From: Elusimicrobiota bacterium
GTDB lineage: Bacteria > Elusimicrobiota > Elusimicrobia > F11
Direction of reading: 5' to 3'
NCBI GenBank assembly: GCA_022709485.1
Contig: JAKLIS010000045.1
Location: 1-8,427, forward strand
DNA length: 8,427 nucleotides
Shown: positions 6,024 through 8,427 of the stretch, piece after piece
How positions within the stretch are numbered: the first letter of the stretch is position 1
How the letters are laid out: each line of letters begins with the position of its first letter
Notes under the pieces: generated by a model
Told to the model about the DNA's origin: nothing
The model's database searches: none
Seen by the model: only the letters and a program-made list of their open reading frames with translations
Position numbers and translations under genes: made by a program

Positions 6024-8427
6024 ATGGAATCAAGAAAAATTATTAACGCGATAATTATCGGCCTGGGGATCTTTTTCCTGGTGCCCGTCACTTCCTTTGC
6101 TGAAGCCACGCGGGAAATATTCACGGATGGAGGTCTCTTTGATGGGCCCAACCCGGATTCCGATCCGTGGCTTTCCACCATTTGGTCATGGTCAGGAGGA
6201 GGAATCAGTCAAAATTATGAATATACGGGAGACGCGGCTCCTCCTGAAGGATTAGAAGTGGGTTTTGCCGATACGGACAGCGGATATTTGGGGTACGGAA
6301 TATTTCACTTAAATCCCGGGAATCCCGCCGTTGATTACGGCCGGGATTATTCCGCCTATACCGGAGGCCATATTCGCCTTTTTCTTAAGTGCTATACCAA
6401 CGTCAAGTTAGAGATTAAATACTATCGAAGCGGAACGCCCTACACCGCTGTGTGCAACCTGGGCCTTGTGAACGGCACCAACGGGAGTTGGGCGGAAGTT
6501 GTCCTTCCCTTTACGTCCTTCACCGCTCAGGCCCCCGGAATTAATTTTGCCGAAATTGCATCTCCCCTTATGGTGACCACCGTTGGGACGGGTGAAAAAT
6601 CTATTTTCATTGACCACGTTCGCTGGACAAAACCGTTGGCCAGCCTCCAAATATTCCCCGGTTCTGTTCAAGTGAACCCTGGTAAAAAACGCCAATTTAC
6701 CGCCGAGGGCCGGGATTCCGCGGGCGATTACGTGGCCGTTTACTCCACTTATATTGCGGGCACGAACGTGGGGACAATGAATCCAGCGATTCCTCGTTGG
6801 GGCATGTCTTCGGTATTGACGGCCGGCACGGCTAGTGGAAATGTAACCGCCTCTGCCAGAGCGGTTGGTTACGTGTTCCGAAGCGCCGATGCATCCGTGA
6901 CGAACACCGCAGCGGATTTATCCTCCGTTCTCGGTATATTAAGCGAAAATACCAATATCACTCGGCTGAATTTGGACGAAGGCTCCTCTTCTCAGGACGG
7001 GGCTTTTGTCGTTTTTCCTTCCGTCACAGATTCCACCCGCCCGAATGATCCCCCCGCCGTTCAAAACGATTATGGAGATTTAGTGGAAGGGTCTTTCAGT
7101 GTAAAAACCACGGTTCAAATCCAACCGTCCGGCGGTTATGGCGGTTGGGCTGTTCAATGGGGGAAAGCGGCGGATGGGGATGGCATCACAAAAGACATGA
7201 GTCTTTTTTACGAGGGGTTTATTCGGATGTGGATCAAGGCTCCTTCCACATTGCAAAGCAAATTATGGGTGGGAATGCGTTCCGGGAACGTAAAAGCCGG
7301 GAAAGAACTTTCTAAGGCTCTTTTGAGTGATTATGGCGTTGTTTTTGATAATAAATGGCATCCAGTTGAAATTCCGTTGGCGGACTTTGCAAAATCGTGG
7401 CCGTGGGCCGATATTTCCCGAACCAAAGTATTCTTTTCCCTGACGGTGATTGGGGCCACCAGCGGTACGGCCGCGGATCGAACTTTTATGGTGGACAATG
7501 TCCGGTGGGACAACAAACAATTGGGGCCTTTGGCCACGATACAAGTCCTTCCCAATTCTGCCACGCTTCCTTTAACAGCCAAAAGAATATTTAAAGCGAT
7601 CGGATTTGATTCGAACGGGAACCCCGTCGACATTGCTCCCGATTGGGATATGCCGGGAAACATTGTTGGAACCCTTTCCGCCACATCCGGCGTCACCACA
7701 ACACTAACGGCCGCTGACGCACCGGTCACGGGTACGCTCCGCGCGAGCGTGGGATCTGTTTCTGGCTCGGCGAATGTATCGGTTCAAAATTTAAATCTTC
7801 CCTATGTGTTTAATGTCTATTCAGACGCGGGATTTGGCGGCACCATGGGGATATCTACCGGGCCAGCCTCTGCGACCAATACATACCTTGACGCCTTTCC
7901 TAATACAACCACGGGCGGGGCCCCGGAAGGTTCAACTTACTTTCGATCCAATTACACCCTTCAGAACTCATCAGAGGGACAGGACGCCTTTGCGGTTTGG
8001 TATGTGGAAGAACCCGGTTCTCCTCGTTATATGCGCCATTATGAAGAGGGATATCTCAGTTTCAATGTCCGAACGAACCGGGATCTTGAAATTTCCATTT
8101 GTTCCTCAAATGTGGATCCGAATTTCAATCGAGCCAAATTCCGCTTGAGTGAATTGGGTGTGCCCATCAATAATACCTGGCAGAGAGTCCTTATTTCTCT
8201 GGCCAATTTTTCAGAGAAAGAAAATGTGGACTTCTTAAACATCAAAACCTTTTTCGTCATCGGCGCTATTTCAAGCCAAATCGGCGAATTGAACGACCAG
8301 GTGTTTGATGTGGATGACGTGAAGTGGTTGACGGCTTCCGGCGATTCCCCCGACAAAAACAAGGTTTATCAAGGTGTAATCAATAAACAAAGGCCGACGG
8401 GGCTTTTGCAGTCATTTACCTCTGCGC
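6024..8427 (+). CDS. large exported protein: three jelly-roll CBM-like and two BIG-type Ig domains, 3'-truncated
   Basis: The ATG is one base after the previous stop, and the frame stays open to the right edge (801 codons). A signal peptide covers residues 1-26 (S-F-A26). Three copies of a galactose-binding-like (carbohydrate-binding) jelly roll follow, each with the same landmarks in order. These are an aromatic-Gly strand (Y112-T-G-G, Y396-E-G-F, Y673-E-E-G), a W-x-x-V-x-[IL]-x-L-x-x-F-like strand starting at W156, W445 and W719, and a closing D-x-V-[RK]-W at 197, 491 and 764. Between them are two Ig-like BIG-type domains (about 205-292 and 503-588), each opening with L-A-[ST]-[LI]-Q-[IV] and containing an F-x-A-x-G-x-D-S-x-G motif. 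After the third jelly roll, residues from about 770 (N-K-V-Y-Q-G-V-I-N-K-Q, then T-G-L-L-Q-S-F) look like the start of another domain, perhaps a helical-barrel glycoside hydrolase. Likely a cell-surface or secreted glycan-binding, possibly glycan-degrading, protein. Confidence 0.85.
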   Translation, partial: MESRKIINAIIIGLGIFFLVPVTSFAEATREIFTDGGLFDGPNPDSDPWLSTIWSWSGGGISQNYEYTGDAAPPEGLEVGFADTDSGYLGYGIFHLNPGNPAVDYGRDYSAYTGGHIRLFLKCYTNVKLEIKYYRSGTPYTAVCNLGLVNGTNGSWAEVVLPFTSFTAQAPGINFAEIASPLMVTTVGTGEKSIFIDHVRWTKPLASLQIFPGSVQVNPGKKRQFTAEGRDSAGDYVAVYSTYIAGTNVGTMNPAIPRWGMSSVLTAGTASGNVTASARAVGYVFRSADASVTNTAADLSSVLGILSENTNITRLNLDEGSSSQDGAFVVFPSVTDSTRPNDPPAVQNDYGDLVEGSFSVKTTVQIQPSGGYGGWAVQWGKAADGDGITKDMSLFYEGFIRMWIKAPSTLQSKLWVGMRSGNVKAGKELSKALLSDYGVVFDNKWHPVEIPLADFAKSWPWADISRTKVFFSLTVIGATSGTAADRTFMVDNVRWDNKQLGPLATIQVLPNSATLPLTAKRIFKAIGFDSNGNPVDIAPDWDMPGNIVGTLSATSGVTTTLTAADAPVTGTLRASVGSVSGSANVSVQNLNLPYVFNVYSDAGFGGTMGISTGPASATNTYLDAFPNTTTGGAPEGSTYFRSNYTLQNSSEGQDAFAVWYVEEPGSPRYMRHYEEGYLSFNVRTNRDLEISICSSNVDPNFNRAKFRLSELGVPINNTWQRVLISLANFSEKENVDFLNIKTFFVIGAISSQIGELNDQVFDVDDVKWLTASGDSPDKNKVYQGVINKQRPTGLLQSFTSA

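Noticed and set aside
7331..7729. 132-codon open frame on the minus strand
   Set aside because: It lies wholly opposite a well-supported jelly-roll/Ig region, lacks a ribosome site and shows no recognisable domain. Other minus-strand frames in the window are rejected for the same reason.
7804..8148. 114-codon open frame on the plus strand in another frame
   Set aside because: It overlaps the third jelly-roll domain, whose repeat landmarks are in the main frame. The alternative translation has no signal peptide or domain-like character.

Overview
The window looks like part of the chromosome of a Gram-negative bacterium from a poorly sampled phylum. The signs are a PorV/PorQ-like outer-membrane barrel protein, a secreted protein with a FlgD/CHU_C-type C-terminal Ig domain, and a large exported protein that alternates jelly-roll and Ig-like modules. 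Elusimicrobiota, Omnitrophota or another Bacteroidota-like lineage would fit, but this is a guess from protein style and no taxonomic marker gene is present. All genes lie on the + strand. There are no tRNA, rRNA, CRISPR or insertion-sequence features, and no gene-free stretch exceeds about 260 bases.

Region 1 (1-1742): the 3' part of a GAF-GAF-GGDEF diguanylate cyclase that is cut by the left edge, followed by 262 bases with a weak hairpin and a TTAA array phased at about 11 bp. Region 2 (1743-2744): a PorV/PorQ-like outer-membrane protein with its own ribosome site. Region 3 (2745-2974): a 230-base leader with several inverted repeats, including an 18-bp perfect palindrome. Region 4 (2975-8427 and beyond): an apparent four-gene operon of exported proteins. 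It encodes a 276-residue cysteine-free secreted protein with an acidic calcium-loop-like motif; a 264-residue two-Ig-domain protein resembling DUF916/DUF3324 or chaperone-like families; a 438-residue secreted protein with a FlgD/CHU_C-like tail; and a protein of more than 801 residues with three galactose-binding-like jelly rolls separated by two BIG-type Ig domains, running off the right edge. Gaps inside the operon are 101, 7 and 1 bases. The 101-base gap carries a large intercistronic hairpin.

The most interesting point is that the first and third operon proteins share a near-identical motif just after their predicted signal-peptide cleavage sites (A-[ST]-P-V-x-G-S-A-[RQ]-V-F) and are otherwise different. 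With a chaperone-like Ig protein encoded between them and an outer-membrane PorV-like protein upstream, this suggests an uncharacterised surface-assembly or secretion system. In that reading the 276-residue protein is the abundant subunit, the 438-residue protein is a tip or anchor, and the large modular protein is the glycan-directed effector. A c-di-GMP enzyme next door would be a natural regulator. The functional model is inference. The domain calls, the motif and the nucleic-acid structures are visible in the sequence.
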